DNA from: Siphlonurus alternatus | Lineage: Eukaryota > Arthropoda > Insecta > Ephemeroptera > Siphlonuridae | Assembly (NCBI GenBank): GCA_949825025.1 | Contig: OX463784.1 | Location: 11,428,783-11,492,782, forward strand | DNA length: 64,000 nucleotides | Reading direction: 5' to 3' | In this document: positions 50,531-63,701 of the stretch, in pieces | How positions within the stretch are numbered: the stretch's first letter is position 1 | Layout of the letters: the number at the start of each line of letters is the position of its first letter | The notes under the pieces: model-generated | Databases searched by the model: none | Told to the model about the DNA's origin: nothing | The model's input: the letters and a program-made list of their open reading frames with translations, nothing else | Position numbers and translations under genes: made by a program

Positions 50531-51103
50531 CAAAAATTGTGATTGTGGATATATATTTACATTTCCATGCTTGTAAGATTTTTTTTCTTTTTATGATTAA
50601 AGTTATTATAAGTTTTATTAAAAAATTGTATGGAGATATGGAGATTTTTTTTTTGCAACATTTGTAATTTATTTTTAATTCTATTTATTTTATTAATCAC
50701 TTAATTAAAAAAATTTATTTGAAAAGTTTAATAAAAATAATAAAAAGTTTAATTTGTATATATACACTTCCTTGTTTTATTAAAATTAAAAAAAAAAAAA
50801 AACGTAAATAATTATATAGAAAGAATAATATATAGTTGTATTATTATATAAGATTTTTTAAAAGTCCATTATTATTCTTTAGATATTTTTCAATGTAGCT
50901 ACAGTTCAACAAATGTAAGATTACCACCGGAAGTGCGAAGTTTCTAGACTTTGTAGTTCAATTTTGAAGCTAAGACTCTGCAGAGAGATTTATATTAGAG
51001 ATTTCAAACAATTCAAACCATCAGCAAATTCGCAGGTTTTTCATGTTCACAGTTCAGTCAAAATTATTCCACTTCTGTCTACTTCCGGTGAGAATCTTGT
51101 ATT
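50528..51103. other. AT-rich spacer
   Basis: It includes, near 50928-51090, a short TIR-like unit with CCACCGGAAGTGCGAAG and CTTCTGTCTACTTCCGGTG ends. Otherwise homopolymer-rich. Confidence 0.45.
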
Positions 51104-51312
51104 TGTTAAGGTAGAGATGACGCCAAACTTTAAAAAAAATCGGCTCGTTAAATTGTTTTGAATTTTTTTCTACGGTTTTTAATCTCTAATATTTGTCTCT
51201 CAAAAAAATTTCAGAATTTTTGTGAATTTGCTAAGGTTTACATGTTAATCAAAGGGAAGTACGTCGAACAGCTGTTCGGCGTTAACAGCTGTTCGGTGTT
51301 ATCTCTACCTAA
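51104..51312. mobile_element. Single-unit element (AAGGTAGAGAT ends)
   Basis: The left AAGGTAGAGATGACGCC and the right GGTGTTATCTCTACCT. The interior matches one arm of 43460-43862 (AATCGGCTCGTTAAATTGTT, GTGAATTTGCTAAGG, ACATGTTAATCAAAGG). A 15-bp direct repeat ACAGCTGTTCGGCGT / ACAGCTGTTCGGTGT lies near the right end. Confidence 0.75.
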
Positions 51313-52505
51313 AACTGTATTTTTCTTTTTTGACTTCAATGTTTATTGACCGCGTTCATTTACCATTTGATCATTAGCTGTAAAGTGAATTTATTGTGAA
51401 TATTTAGCATTTTTTGGGTGAATGTACGCATTTTGTGTATGGACTTTCGTCTTTTGCATTCACCAATTGGGTTTTGTATATGTTTATTTATTAATATTTT
51501 CCCTTTACTTTGTATTTTTAAACCCAATAAACAATTAATATTATTATTATTATAAGATAATTAAATTTATTCCCCTGTACAATATTTGTGATTTGTATTT
51601 TATTATTATTTTTTTTATACAAATTTTTGTACAGACAATAAGCCTCAAAGAATTGAAGGCTTATCGGCTTGTCGGCTAATGCAAAAAATATAAATTACAG
51701 AATAATACTTCAAGCTCAATGAATGTAACAGAATTTTCTTTTTTTTTTAATTTCAAATAATACAAAAGATATAATCAATTTCTATGATGTTAATAAAAAA
51801 AAAATATTATAAAAAAACAAAAAACTGCCCACACGTGGATAAAAATTATATTGAGAATTTATAAAACACGTGTAAAAATTATTATACAGTACATTTCCTC
51901 AATATCGTACATAGAATATTAATTCAATTTTCATAATTTAGAAAATTATCTGAGGAAAAAAGTTCTCATCACGTGTTTTTGTATTGCTCGTACTGCTTTA
52001 TTTTTCATAATAAAACAAATTGACATGCAGGAAAAAGGACTATAATTTACTGATTGTTGTTAAACCTTAAAAGATCTTTGTGCATTGCTTCCGCTTCCAT
52101 GCTTCTTTTCAATCTTTTCAGGGTATCTTCATAAGAAAATATTTTTTTTTGTATTTTATGTTTTTTTGTGTGTTATTTTTGTTTATTGAAGTATACGTTG
52201 ACGTGAACCATGTTGTTTTGTAAAACCAGTTGTTTGTAATAAAAAATAAAATAAAATCTGCTCAAACCATATTAAGCGATTAAGTTTTAGAGCATTCTTG
52301 AATTTTTAAAATTTATTTCATTCGATTCCTTGTGACTAAAATTTCCTTTGACTCGCGTAGTAACTAGTAACTGAGGTCAATCGTTAAGAGCTATGGTGCC
52401 TTTGATTTTTTTTTTTTTTTTTTTATCAATTGATAAAAAAAAGTAGTGGTTTGATGTATCTTCCGATACAATTTCTACGGATTCCATTATAGTTACACCT
52501 CAACA
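51313..52505. other. AT-rich spacer
   Basis: 51480-51556 (AACCCAATAAACAATTAATA then ATT repeats) resembles the 3' end and ATT-type tail of a non-LTR element. Nothing else recognised. Confidence 0.4.
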
Positions 52506-52513
52506 AAAGCTAC

Positions 52514-52690
52514 CAGGCGCGGATCCAGGAAAAAATTTCGAGGGGAAGGGGGGGGGGGGGCTGCCTCCATAAGGCCAATGTTAAAAAAAAAATTGGAGTG
52601 GGGGAAATGCCTATATTGCTCATGTTAAATCCAAAATTTCGGGGGGGGGGTCTACAGCCCCCCAGCCCCCCCCCCCTGGATCCGCGCCTG
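52514..52690. mobile_element. hAT-type MITE, copy 2, 8-bp duplication
   Basis: The ends CAGGCGCGGATCCAGG and CCTGGATCCGCGCCTG are perfect inverted repeats, flanked by AAAGCTAC at 52506-52513 and 52691-52698. The interior has G- and C-runs. Same family as 15577-15745. Confidence 0.93.
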
Positions 52691-53302
52691 AAAGCTACTG
52701 TGGCATGTATATTATTTCCTCCTCTTATTTCAATCTCACTATAATTATATGAGTTGCTTCTAGATTTTTGAGAGGATGAATTCATTGGGGGAAAGAGGAA
52801 AAGGTGAAAAATTCTTTCTATATTTTTAGTTATAAACGAAGAATATTAATAAAAGGTTGAAATGAATTTCCGATCCATTGAACTGAAAAATATAAATTAT
52901 ATTGATAATTTTGTATCAATATAAATAAAGTTGTTGCTTCCTACGACCTTTTTTTAATCTTTATAAAATTGTTTCACTTTATTACTTTATACACAACATT
53001 CTCTATATTAATTATATAATTTTTCACGAGTCTCTAATTATACTGTATGACATGGTTATTTAACACATGTTATTTACAGTTTTTACTTTGAAAAGTTTGT
53101 TGAATATTTTCTAATTATTAAGTATATATAATACATAATATATTTATACTCTGTCTTTATTCCTACCCAAGGCATGTAATAAACTCTATGCGCCATGACA
53201 TTTTAAATACCTGTTGCTTTCACTCTACGTCGATCTATATATTATAATATATGACACTGAAAATGTTAAAAAAGGGTTCAATATTAAATAAAGTGTATTG
53301 GC

Positions 53303-53655
53303 GTCATAAAGTTTTAGTGCGCCCCCTACTAGTAGTAGTAACTGCTGGAACTACGTGTGTCTGGCGAGGATTGCTGTATATATGATTAACATTGTAAAAT
53401 CATGTAAATGCTCTATCAGTAGCCACAGCATAATTTTACAGAAATGTCAACACCATAATTAGTTGTCAAACACTTTCGGACAAATATAAAAAATATTTCA
53501 AATTCGTAAGTGATTTCTTTCCTATATATTTGATAATTTTTGTGATTCTCCCCATGCTATAGGTATTGCCGTATCCTCGATGCAAAGAGCAAAATTTGCA
53601 GACGTCAGCGCCATCTCTTGGTCCTTTATGTCCTCTATATTGGAAGATATTTTCA
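53303..53655. repeat. Dispersed repeat R, copy 1
   Basis: It shares with 55898-56235, in the same orientation, AACATTGTAAAATCATGTAA, GCCACAGCATAATTTTACAG, TAATTAGTTGTCAAA, CCATGCTATAGGTAT and CAGCGCCATCTCTTGGTCCT. Both start near a TAxxGCGCCCC block. Probably a non-autonomous DNA element with AGCGCC-type ends. Confidence 0.8.
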
Positions 53656-54210
53656 GCGTTTGCCTGAAGCCTCACAATGTCTTATTGTCAAGGTTACTCA
53701 TAATTACCGTAATGGGTAACGTAATATCGAGTGGAAACTTATATACATGTATATAAATGTATATAAAAATGAATGATGGCATGCGATATAATATATATAA
53801 CATATATATTATATATTTATAATAGCATGCTGTAGTTCATTTTTCCAGTGAATTTATGTGATATACAATATGTAATGTTTATATTTTATTATACCGTTAT
53901 ACACTAGCTGTATTGTAGAATCAGTGTTTCCACAAGAAAACCAATGATGATTAAATATTAGAGAACTTTCTTGTCACGTTGAGTTACTTCCAGATCAGAA
54001 AATCAGAAATTATTAATAGATACAAAATTCTCTGAACAACTACGACTTGTGGTTAATGTTTCAAAAATGAAAAATAATTTGATATAATATTGATAAAGTG
54101 CTTGTTCATACGTTTCGACAATTTTGAACAATATTATATATATAGTTTGAGTACTAATTATTTCTTCATTGTCAAAATATCATGCACTATTTATGAAATT
54201 ACATAGCTAG
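53656..54210. other. AT-rich spacer
   Basis: No gene or defined repeat seen. Confidence 0.4.
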
Positions 54211-54300
54211 ATGATCAAAGTCAAGCAACGTCAAGCGTGGTTTAGTACTTGGATGGGTGATCATTTCAAATAAATTACACTGCTCTCTGTGGTAAATTCA
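54211..54300 (+). mobile_element. SINE head fragment (5S-like)
   Basis: TCAAAGTCAAGCAACGTCAA, then CGTGGTTTAGTACTTGGATG and GGTGATCATTTCAA: only the 5S-derived part is kept. Confidence 0.75.
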
Positions 54301-54568
54301 TCAGTATATATATAACCCCTATTATTATATCATATATCCCCATCCATGGTTCCATAAACGCCCCTTGGAATATATTATACTATTGCCTTATAATATTATA
54401 ACATTGTATATATAATTATGTAAGAAGACCCACTCTAAACTCAAATTGAGATTCGTCCTTGAATAAAATTACATTTATATTACATAAATTAATGTGGTAT
54501 TATGAAAACAAGAAATATTGTTGAAATTTAATTTCCTTGTTTGATGAAAATGCGTTGTTTGCTGAGGT

Positions 54569-54570
<2 letters not shown>

Positions 54571-54621
<51 letters not shown>

Positions 54622-54625
54622 TCTC

Positions 54626-54676
<51 letters not shown>
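54571..54676. repeat. (CT)n microsatellite
   Basis: About 105 bp of CT dinucleotides with a few ATCTCTCC interruptions. The RERERE/SLSLSL frames across it are artefacts. Confidence 0.95.
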
Positions 54677-54679
<3 letters not shown>

Positions 54680-54868
54680 GTGCTGTCTTTGTTATATTTT
54701 TCTCTCCTCTCAAATTCATCTTTGTTTCAGACAACCGAGACAGCTGTCTATAATAATTAACAAGTAATCTCTTAATTACATCAATCAAACACATTGATTT
54801 TCTTTTTATACTTTCATTTTTACGCTAAATTAAAGTATACACTGTAAAAAAAATCATATACCTTACAT

Positions 54869-54875
<7 letters not shown>

Positions 54876-54946
<71 letters not shown>
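54876..54946. repeat. (AT)n microsatellite
   Basis: About 70 bp of uninterrupted AT repeats. Similar arrays lie at 17227-17291, 21719-21748 and 63301-63360. Confidence 0.95.
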
Positions 54947-54948
<2 letters not shown>

Positions 54949-55897
54949 AAGAATCTTTTTATTATATATGCCATATTTAAATTAAAATATAGTTAAAATT
55001 AAGTTAAATATAGTTGACAAACACCATGAGGTTGCTATAACACTGATTATGACGTGCGTACATATATTGTAATGTATATATAATCCAAAAGCAAGATAAA
55101 AAAGGGAACCAATTTGAAGTCAAATTCGTCAAAAAGTTTTATACTGTGTAATCCTTTTTATCATTTTGTAATTTATAAGTTTTGCAGTTTTTAAATAAGC
55201 TTTTGATAATATTAAAGAAGATTTTCAAGAAGCTTTTGATAGTATTATAAACATAACGTAAGCTATTTTATAACAAATAATAAAGATCATATATTTTTTA
55301 TTTTCTCTTGTTTTCTTTTATTTACAGAGAACAATAATTATTTTAATTGGTTATATCGTTTTTCTTTTGTTATAATGATTAGTGAATATAAATACGAAAT
55401 TGTGTTATTTATAAAATTAAAAATTAATGACAATCTATAGAATTTGCAAATGAAAATTTGTATCGTTAAAAGAAATATTTATATTGATATAAAGAAAAAA
55501 ATAAAATTATTTTTAGTGTGTTATACAAAAACATAATGAACGCGGGATGAACCTTGCTCTTATTGAGTTACATGTATAATAATAATATATAATAATGCTA
55601 CGCGATTAAATTATGCATATTATACATCATATATATTATAATTATTAAGTTGTTTGTTTACCTAAAAAGTTATTTCACTGCTATAATATACATCGATATT
55701 ATAATTATTATAAATGTAATACACCTCGGGATATTATGAAAGTTATTACTGCTTAATTGATGCATTACCAAGAGTGTATAGAAGAGAACAAATTTAAGAG
55801 GATATCATCTTAAAAGATGTGATAATGCCTGTGTTTTTTTTTTTGGGGGGGGGGGGGCTGGATTAACTTTCATGCTGTCCCGAGACGTACATTGCAT
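54947..55897. other. AT-rich spacer
   Basis: A G-run lies at 55845-55857. No gene seen. Confidence 0.4.
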
Positions 55898-56235
55898 TTC
55901 ATAAAGTTACTAGCGCCCCTCGCAGAAACTGACGGGAAACAGCTGAACTACGTGCGTCTAGCGAGGCCTATTGTATATTTTTAACATTGTAAAATCATGT
56001 AAATGCTCTCTCAGCAGCCACAGCATAATTTTACAGAAGTGACAACACCTATAATTAGTTGTCAAATACGCTCGGACAAATATAAAAAAATATTTCAACT
56101 TCGTAAAAGATGTATTTCATATAAAATTTGTTGTTTTTGTGATTCTCCCAATGCTATAGGTATAGCTGTATCCTCGCCAAAATTTCAGCGCTCAGCGCCA
56201 TCTCTTGGTCCTTTATGTACTCAATATGATGTAGA
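55898..56235. repeat. Dispersed repeat R, copy 2
   Basis: Direct-orientation partner of 53303-53655 with small indels, so the two copies are 2.6 kb apart in the same orientation. It begins ACTAGCGCCCCTCGCAG and ends GCGCCATCTCTTGGTCC. Confidence 0.8.
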
Positions 56236-56329
56236 CAGCATGCATTTAATTCTATAACTAATACTTTAAAGATTAAAATTGAGAGAAATAGAAATTTGAA
56301 AATATGCTTTTTTTTTTTTTTTTCTTTTT

Positions 56330-56735
56330 TACAAGTTTACAAGTTTACAAGGATAAACCTCTATGAGCTTGGAGCTCGCAACGAGGGTAACAGGTATAAG
56401 GTTAAGAGAGGGAAAGGATGTTGACCACGATCTGTTATACGTCCCAGCATTCTCTGAGGTGAGACTGAGGAAACCGTGGAAACCTCAGACAGGACGGACA
56501 CCTCAACTTCTTATCAATGGACCAAAGTGATGTCCAAAGCCTATAAGGCAGCCACACACAAGTACATCACTGCACTGAATGAAAACCGAGAAGAATTTTC
56601 CCCCAGGGAGGGAGTAATGTAATATTTACTTTTGAAACGGTTACACATCCAATTACTAACCACGCTCGACGTAGCTTGACTTCGGTGATCTAAATGAGAA
56701 CCGATCAATGCACTGCACCACGTTCAACCTCAGTC
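56330..56735 (-). mobile_element. SINE-A, diverged, near full length
   Basis: It contains ACAAGGATAAACCTCTATGA, GAGACTGAGGAAACCGTGG, CATCACTGCACTGAATG and the head CTTGACTTCGGTGATCTAAA ending near CCGATCAATGCACTGC. It has many substitutions and a duplicated ACAAGTTT at the tail. Confidence 0.88.
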
Positions 56736-57375
56736 GCCAGACCCTGAACTGTGAACTGTAAAAAGGTATAATCTCCTAGCTAGGATTGACCTGCTACTGC
56801 TACATGGTATACTTTTTAGCTATAATATAACATTTAAAAAATACTAAATTATTCTTTACTTATTACTCATTTTATATTAATAATAACAGTTTCTTTTTAT
56901 AAAAGTATAATTTATTATTCTTTTTTTTTTTAAAAAAATAAAGTATTGAGCTTCATCAATGTAATATATTAGATTCCAAAAAACGATCCCATATGTTTTT
57001 TTTTATTATAAATACGATTATGTAGTTATGACAATATTATATACGTTCCAATATTTAATTATGACATTTTTACTTACCGATCTAACAGTGATGCACTAGT
57101 CGTTCAGAGGTTGAGTCAGAATTGGCAAAACTTTTGATTAAATTTATTTTGTCAAAGAAAACGTTTTGAACGAGCGCGTGCGCGGGAGGAGGTTGTGATT
57201 TTCAGGTAGAACGCCACACGTGTCATCGTCAACAATGTGAAGTATTTCCTTGTACAGTCAAATAAATTTGTACAGCCGGATTGAATAATTTTATTTTAAT
57301 AGAATGTATAGTCAATGCCTATGAAAAATTGTCTCACCAATATATAATACATTCACATTTAATTAGTTTTTTTTT

Positions 57376-57592
57376 GTAATGTGATTCCCCAGGCGTTGGA
57401 CATCGCTTTGGTCCATTGAGAAAAAGCAGAGGTGTCCGTCCTGACTGAGGTTTTCCACGGTTCCCTCAGTCTCACCTCAGCGAATGCTGGGACGCGTAAC
57501 AGGCCGTGGCATCCGTTCCCTACCTTATCCCTACCCATTACCCCGCCGCGAGCTGTAAGCTCTTAGGGATGTATCCTTGTAAAAAAAAAAAA
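57376..57592 (+). mobile_element. SINE-A, 5'-truncated
   Basis: It starts abruptly at GTAATGTGATTCCCCAGGCG and continues through GGTTTTCCACGGTTCCCTCA to GAGCTGTAAGCTCTTAGGGA, TGTATCCTTG and a short A-tail. 5' truncation as seen in retrotransposed copies. Confidence 0.88.
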
Positions 57593-58567
57593 TGTCAGCG
57601 GTCACAATATATTTTAATTAATTTTGTTTACTTTATTTAATATTGTAATGTCTTCGGTCATTGGTTGATAGTTTGCAACGAAGAATCTAATTGGTCCAAC
57701 ACGAACCTACAATACTTCCGAGCATCTCGATCTGACCATAATCTAAATGAATAGCCATATATAGAGTAGACGAGTATACATCAAACGATATTGCAATCTA
57801 TAAAGTAAAGTTTTTCATGGCGTGTATATCATCATAGTAAATTATTGTTATAATATAAGGGCAACCAGCTACGGCATGAGCGTAGGCTTTCATGTCCTGG
57901 CTTGCGGTACGTCCCCCCGCGCTCAGAAAGGATATACGGTTTGGGAGTTGCCTTACGAGTGTAGAGGTTTTGGCAGGTTCCTGTAAATCCAGCGCAGTTA
58001 CTTGGAGGCTTGGTTTTGAGGTCCAGCTAGTCCAGCTACTAATTTCGACTTTGACTCACTCTATGCGCAAAACTAGTTCTGCGCATTTTTTTTTCGGCCT
58101 TGGACCGAATTTGGCTTTGGGTGCCAACATATTATATATATAAATGAAGCTTAAAAAATCGCAGCTTATAATTAATTTTACAAAAATATTCTTCAAAATC
58201 TTCAGTGCATGCATGGTATGTTAGTTATATTCTATAAGTAAATAATATTTAAAAATACACAAAAATGTTTGGAAGTTTAAGTAAACTAAACTTCTAATCA
58301 TCATCTTCACTAACTTTATAATTCAAGGATGAACCTCAGTTGGTTGGGATTACTGCTATAGTCCCCTTAATTAATATTTAATGACGCTTGTATTGAACTT
58401 TAAGTTGATAAGCTCGCTAAGTGGTTTAATTTTTTTGAAGTGGATCTGTCTGACTATTGTGAAAATTGAGGTAGAAGTTTTACTTAGAGCCTTAAATATT
58501 GATGAAAACCAGAAATGGAGCTGTTGTGAGAAAATCACTCCTTTGAATTTACTTAAATCATAAATGA
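57593..58567. other. Intergenic DNA, one GC-richer patch
   Basis: 57880-58130 is less AT-rich and open on the plus strand, but shows no recognisable domain and ends in low-complexity sequence. I do not call it a gene. A loop related to 39042 lies at 57640-57730. Confidence 0.35.
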
Positions 58568-58815
58568 TTAAGGGTAAGATAAAGCCACCAATGATAAAAA
58601 AAATCCCTCACAAAAATTCTGATTTTTTTTAAAATGTTCTTCCATGTTAAATCAGTCAACTTTAAAAATTATTAACTCAAAAACTAGATCGTATTTGTGT
58701 TCCTGATATTTTAGCTACTGATAGGGGGTGTAGAGGAGAACATTTTAATTTTTTTTTCACAATTTTTGTGTGAGGGATTTTTTTTTTAACATTGGTGGCG
58801 TTATCTTACCCTTAA
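58568..58815. mobile_element. TIR element (TTAAGGGTAAGATAA)
   Basis: The left TTAAGGGTAAGATAAAGCCA plus CCAATG and the right CATTGGTGGCGTTATCTTAC plus CCTTAA are inverted. Inner TCCCTCACAAAAATT / AATTTTTGTGTGAGGGA continue the arms. Confidence 0.8.
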
Positions 58816-59965
<1,150 letters not shown>

Positions 59966-60337
59966 TAGAGGGGCTTATTAATTACCTTAATTATTACTGT
60001 GATGGTCTCTTTTATTTTACTTGTCTGGCTGTTTCTTCTATCTTTTTTGTTTTGTTGATGTTTTTTTTTTTAGTTTGTTTTCAATTAAAATGGAAACAAA
60101 TGAATTAATTAAAAAATAAGAGGTGTTTTTTTATACAAAAAAGAGCTATATAGGGGTGTAATTAGTTATAAGTCTTTACATAAATAGTTTGGTAGACTTA
60201 CTGGATCGTTGCTTTTAAATCTTTTAAAGCAAATAATGTTTTTTTTAATCTGCTTATAAATGAATTATAAATTTTAATTTAAGTCTAGCTATATCGTATA
60301 AATTACAATTACTATACAGAATTTCATGTTATTCTTA

Positions 60338-60515
60338 TCATGGAAGTGGCGTCTATCACTGCACACTGGGTGGAAAGCGAGATGAATTTACCCAATAAAG
60401 GAAGCAACGTAATTTTTACTTGAAATGGTCACCCATCTAAGTACTAACCACGCTTGACTTCGGTGATCTAGTCTCTAGTGAGAACCGGTCAATGCACTGC
60501 GCCACGTTCAACCTT
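60338..60515 (-). mobile_element. SINE-A 5' part
   Basis: CTGCACACTGGGTGGAAAGC, then GATGAATTTACCCAAT, then the head GCTTGACTTCGGTGATCTAG ending CCGGTCAATGCACTGC. The 3' body is missing. It has a small CTAGTCT insertion in the head. Confidence 0.85.
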
Positions 60516-61734
60516 TTATGACCAGACAGGCCCTATATTCTTGAGGTTAAAATAACATCCCCTTTACCTCTTTATAGTTTATACCTTTTCGTTAACATAT
60601 TATCATTTCAAATGTTCTTATTTTTATTTTCAATTGCTTTTTTGTTTTTGTTTTTTTGTTTTTGTAATTACGTCTATATACATTTTGTTGACTTACGTGT
60701 AAAAAAAAATAAATCAAATCAATGATTCGAATCTCCTACAGATTGTTCCGTATTGATATAAATATAGCATTTCATCCACTCATCAAAATAAGAAATTTAA
60801 AACAAAGAATTGAATCATTTATGGCACGTGACAACTTTTGAGGTTAGAAACTCGCACGTGTCTTCGGCATAATATAATATTAAGTGGAAAATCTTAGTAA
60901 GCTTGCTGTGGTTAATATTTATAAATAAAATAAATGGTACACTCGTATAGTCAATATTAAAAAAAATTAGTTTTATATATAGACAGGATATCAAATTTTT
61001 ATATATATATTTTTTTATTCATGCTGGGTACATATTCTAATATAAGTTCTTTTATATAAATTTAGTTTGCAAAATTTCAAAATCTATATTATATTAAAAA
61101 TATACTTCTTAGAACTTTGAAGAATTGAATTTCTTTTCCCATTTCATACTTGCTTGTTTTTTGTGATATATGTATAAAATACTAAAAAAACATATATACC
61201 ATAAAGAAACCAACACAAAAACCAATACTGACAATATTACTTCGTATCTATATTCTATAATAATAATATATATGTCTTCTTTAATTGATGTTTTATATTA
61301 TATCAAACATTCATATCAATTTGAGACGACGTATCATATTTCTCAAATTATAAAAATACTTAAGTAGAGCAAGCGATTGCATTTTTTTTTTAAAGATTTT
61401 ATTTTCTAAAAATAGTTTTACCTACTCTCTATTGAGAAATGAAAACCAAAAAAAAAAAAATCATCTCAAAAATATCTTCAACACAAAAAATTCCCAAAAT
61501 TAGTGTTTCGGTGGTGTTTTAACATGCATCTTTATCACATGACATCCGAAAACGGATTTTTACTCAAACTTCGTGTAAACAATGGTATATAAAAATTAAA
61601 AAAAAAATATTTATATAATTGTAAGTAGTAAATATTTTTAATTTTTAATTGATTCAAATATAATATAATATACATTTTTTCCGTCTAAAATCTTAAATTT
61701 TTTGTGGGTTAATTCCCATTAGAGGTCTGCACGG
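60516..61734. other. AT-rich spacer
   Basis: No gene or repeat that I can define. Confidence 0.4.
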
Positions 61735-62165
61735 GCCGGATTTTTGAGGCCCGACCCGGCCCGGTCCATTGGCTGCTGCACCCGGCCCGGGCTCGTGTAA
61801 GTTTTTCCGCAGCGCGGCCCGGCCCGTGGCCCGTCTGAAATTAACCCTCGGCCCGCTCGTGGCCCGCTCATTTAGTCTAGGCCATCTCGACAGTTTTGTT
61901 CGGTATTATATTGTTTCATTGTTTGTTTTTTTTAGTCTGTGTCTGTGATGTCTTTATGTGTGCCTTTTCACTTTAGTTCTATACGATGTACGATCGTCAT
62001 ATATAAAACTAAAAAAATAAGTATTTTATATTTTTTTTAATTTCGCATCTCTGTAGCTTCTATAAGTAAAAAAAAAGCATTGTAACACATAATATTAAAG
62101 TTTTGAAGAATATATAGGCCCGTCCGGCCCGCGGGTCTGGCCCGGCCCGACCCAGGCCCGTTGGC
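61735..62165. mobile_element. TIR-like element with GGCCCGGCCCG arms
   Basis: The left side has AGGTCTGCACGGGCCGGATT and CCCGACCCGGCCCGG. The right side has AGGCCCGTCCGGCCCG and CCCGGCCCGACCCAGGCCCG, ending in CCCGTTGGCTG against the left CCATTGGCTGCTG. It is strikingly GC-rich at both ends with an AT-rich middle. Class not determined. Confidence 0.6.
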
Positions 62166-62811
62166 TGATTTACAATGTATACTGAGGGATCGCAATCGAG
62201 GGTGGGGGTGCATGTTTCACGGCTCTTCCACCAGGTGACGCCACGCCCACTTTCAAATGAGCGTCTCCGATTGGCTGCTGGCAATTTAGCGCAAAGGTGA
62301 TTTTATTTTAATTTAAAACGAGTTCCTTATAATGCAGTAATAATTAGTAATATATTTGTAAAAAAAAATAAGAATTTTTCGTATCAAGAACTGTTGCCAT
62401 TTATTTTATTTTTATCAGATCCGTAATAATATTTGTGTTTATTTTCTTGTATATTTGTTTTAAGAACTTAATATGATTTATTTAGTTATAATTCAGTATG
62501 GTAATTGTTATTGAGGAATATATTTAAAGTCCAAAGTTACTTTTACTGGTCACAAAGGTTTTATCAGTTGAATTATTTGCACATCGTGATTCACTGATAG
62601 AACACATTTATATATACCAACAGAGTTTGAGTTTGAAAGTGGATAGTTAGAAATTCAACAACCACCACCACATTTAGTAAATTTCATGTTTCAAAAAACT
62701 ATGTGTGCCAGCATGCTAGTTTCAACAATAAAGATTTTAACCATATAAGGATTTTCATTTTTTTTTTTTGTTTAATTAATTAATCAAATTAAAAAAAATT
62801 AGACATCTATA
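62166..62811. other. Intergenic DNA
   Basis: 62180-62290 is less AT-rich (GACGCCACGCCCACTTTCAA, CCGATTGGCTGCTGGCAATT) and could be promoter-like or the flank of the previous element. The rest is AT-rich. Confidence 0.35.
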
Positions 62812-63170
62812 TAATACGGGTCTTTCGCCATACGTCACAAAACAATATGACGTCACAATTGTGTAGGCAAAACATTGTCAGCGGCATAGCAGATACGTGT
62901 TAAAGTTGGTCTCGAAATTAATTTCTCCTGACGATTCGTATTATTTTTCGTAGATTTTTTTTTCCATAAATGGTAGCAAGAAGAGCCAATGCTAGTAAAA
63001 AAAAATAGTTGGCGACCAAAGCTGTTATGAGAAAAGAGGTGTTATGAGTTATGTTAACACACACAGCATAGGATTTTAGGGTTTTCTGCCTATACATCCC
63101 GAAGCTCTTCGTGCGGCTTCGAGCATCCCCGTGCTACCCAAAATGTAAACATGAAATTCCCGTATAGCTT
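62812..63170. mobile_element. Dispersed repeat, copy 2 (inverted partner of 39972)
   Basis: TACGGGTCTTTCGCCATACG, CTCGAAATTAATTTCTCC, TAGGATTTTAGGGTTTTCTG and CCCGTGCTACCCAAAATGTA match copy 1 in reverse orientation. This copy has an additional ATATGACGTCACAATT and a longer interior. Confidence 0.75.
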
Positions 63171-63298
63171 TCAGTTGAAGCAGAGAGGAAATCAAAGAAA
63201 TTTTGTTCATTTTTGTTGTACCTGCATGTACAAAATATTATTATAGCTTAATATTTTATGCTATTGGCATGCTTAAATTTGCGCAATGATTTTTATCA

Positions 63299-63300
<2 letters not shown>

Positions 63301-63360
<60 letters not shown>
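63301..63360. repeat. (AT)n microsatellite
   Basis: About 60 bp of pure AT repeats, upstream of the exon at 63546. Confidence 0.95.
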
Positions 63361-63363
<3 letters not shown>

Positions 63364-63545
63364 CCCGTAGCTAGGTAGCTAGAGCCGGGATGTTAAAAGT
63401 ATCCATCCAGAACCCTGCAACTGGGTTCAGTTAATTGTATATATAATATATATATATATTTATTTTTCTTGACCAACTTAATTTTGTTTTAAAGCAAATA
63501 ATCTTTTATTTCTTTTAAAGTGACTTGACTTGACAAAGCGTAGTG

Positions 63546-63701
63546 ATGTTGGCAACCATGCTCCACAACCAGTATTCTAATGAGGTAATTGCTCCATCAA
63601 ACAACCAGCCAGCTCACAGATCAGCAATGGAGCAGACAAGAGCATCGCGTTGGGTGGCGGGTCCTGGCCTGCCGTGCTACGACACTCCGCCTGCCTGTCA
63701 G
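63546..63701 (+). CDS. Candidate first coding exon, unidentified gene (partial)
   Basis: ATG at 63546 opens 52 codons, beginning MLATMLHNQYSNEVIAPSNN and ending GPGLPCYDTPPACQ, followed directly by a GTACGC donor (phase 0). An in-frame TGA at 63531 supports this as the first coding exon, and a TTTTAAAG acceptor at about 63520 could end a 5' UTR intron. Codon composition is distinctly GC-richer than the flanks. No signal peptide. The rest of the gene would lie beyond the window. I do not recognise it. A shorter frame in a different register (from 63589) is a shadow. Confidence 0.5.

Noticed and set aside
57892..58143. 83-codon plus-strand frame in a GC-richer patch
   Set aside because: No domain, no clear splice signals and a low-complexity end; could be an old repeat.
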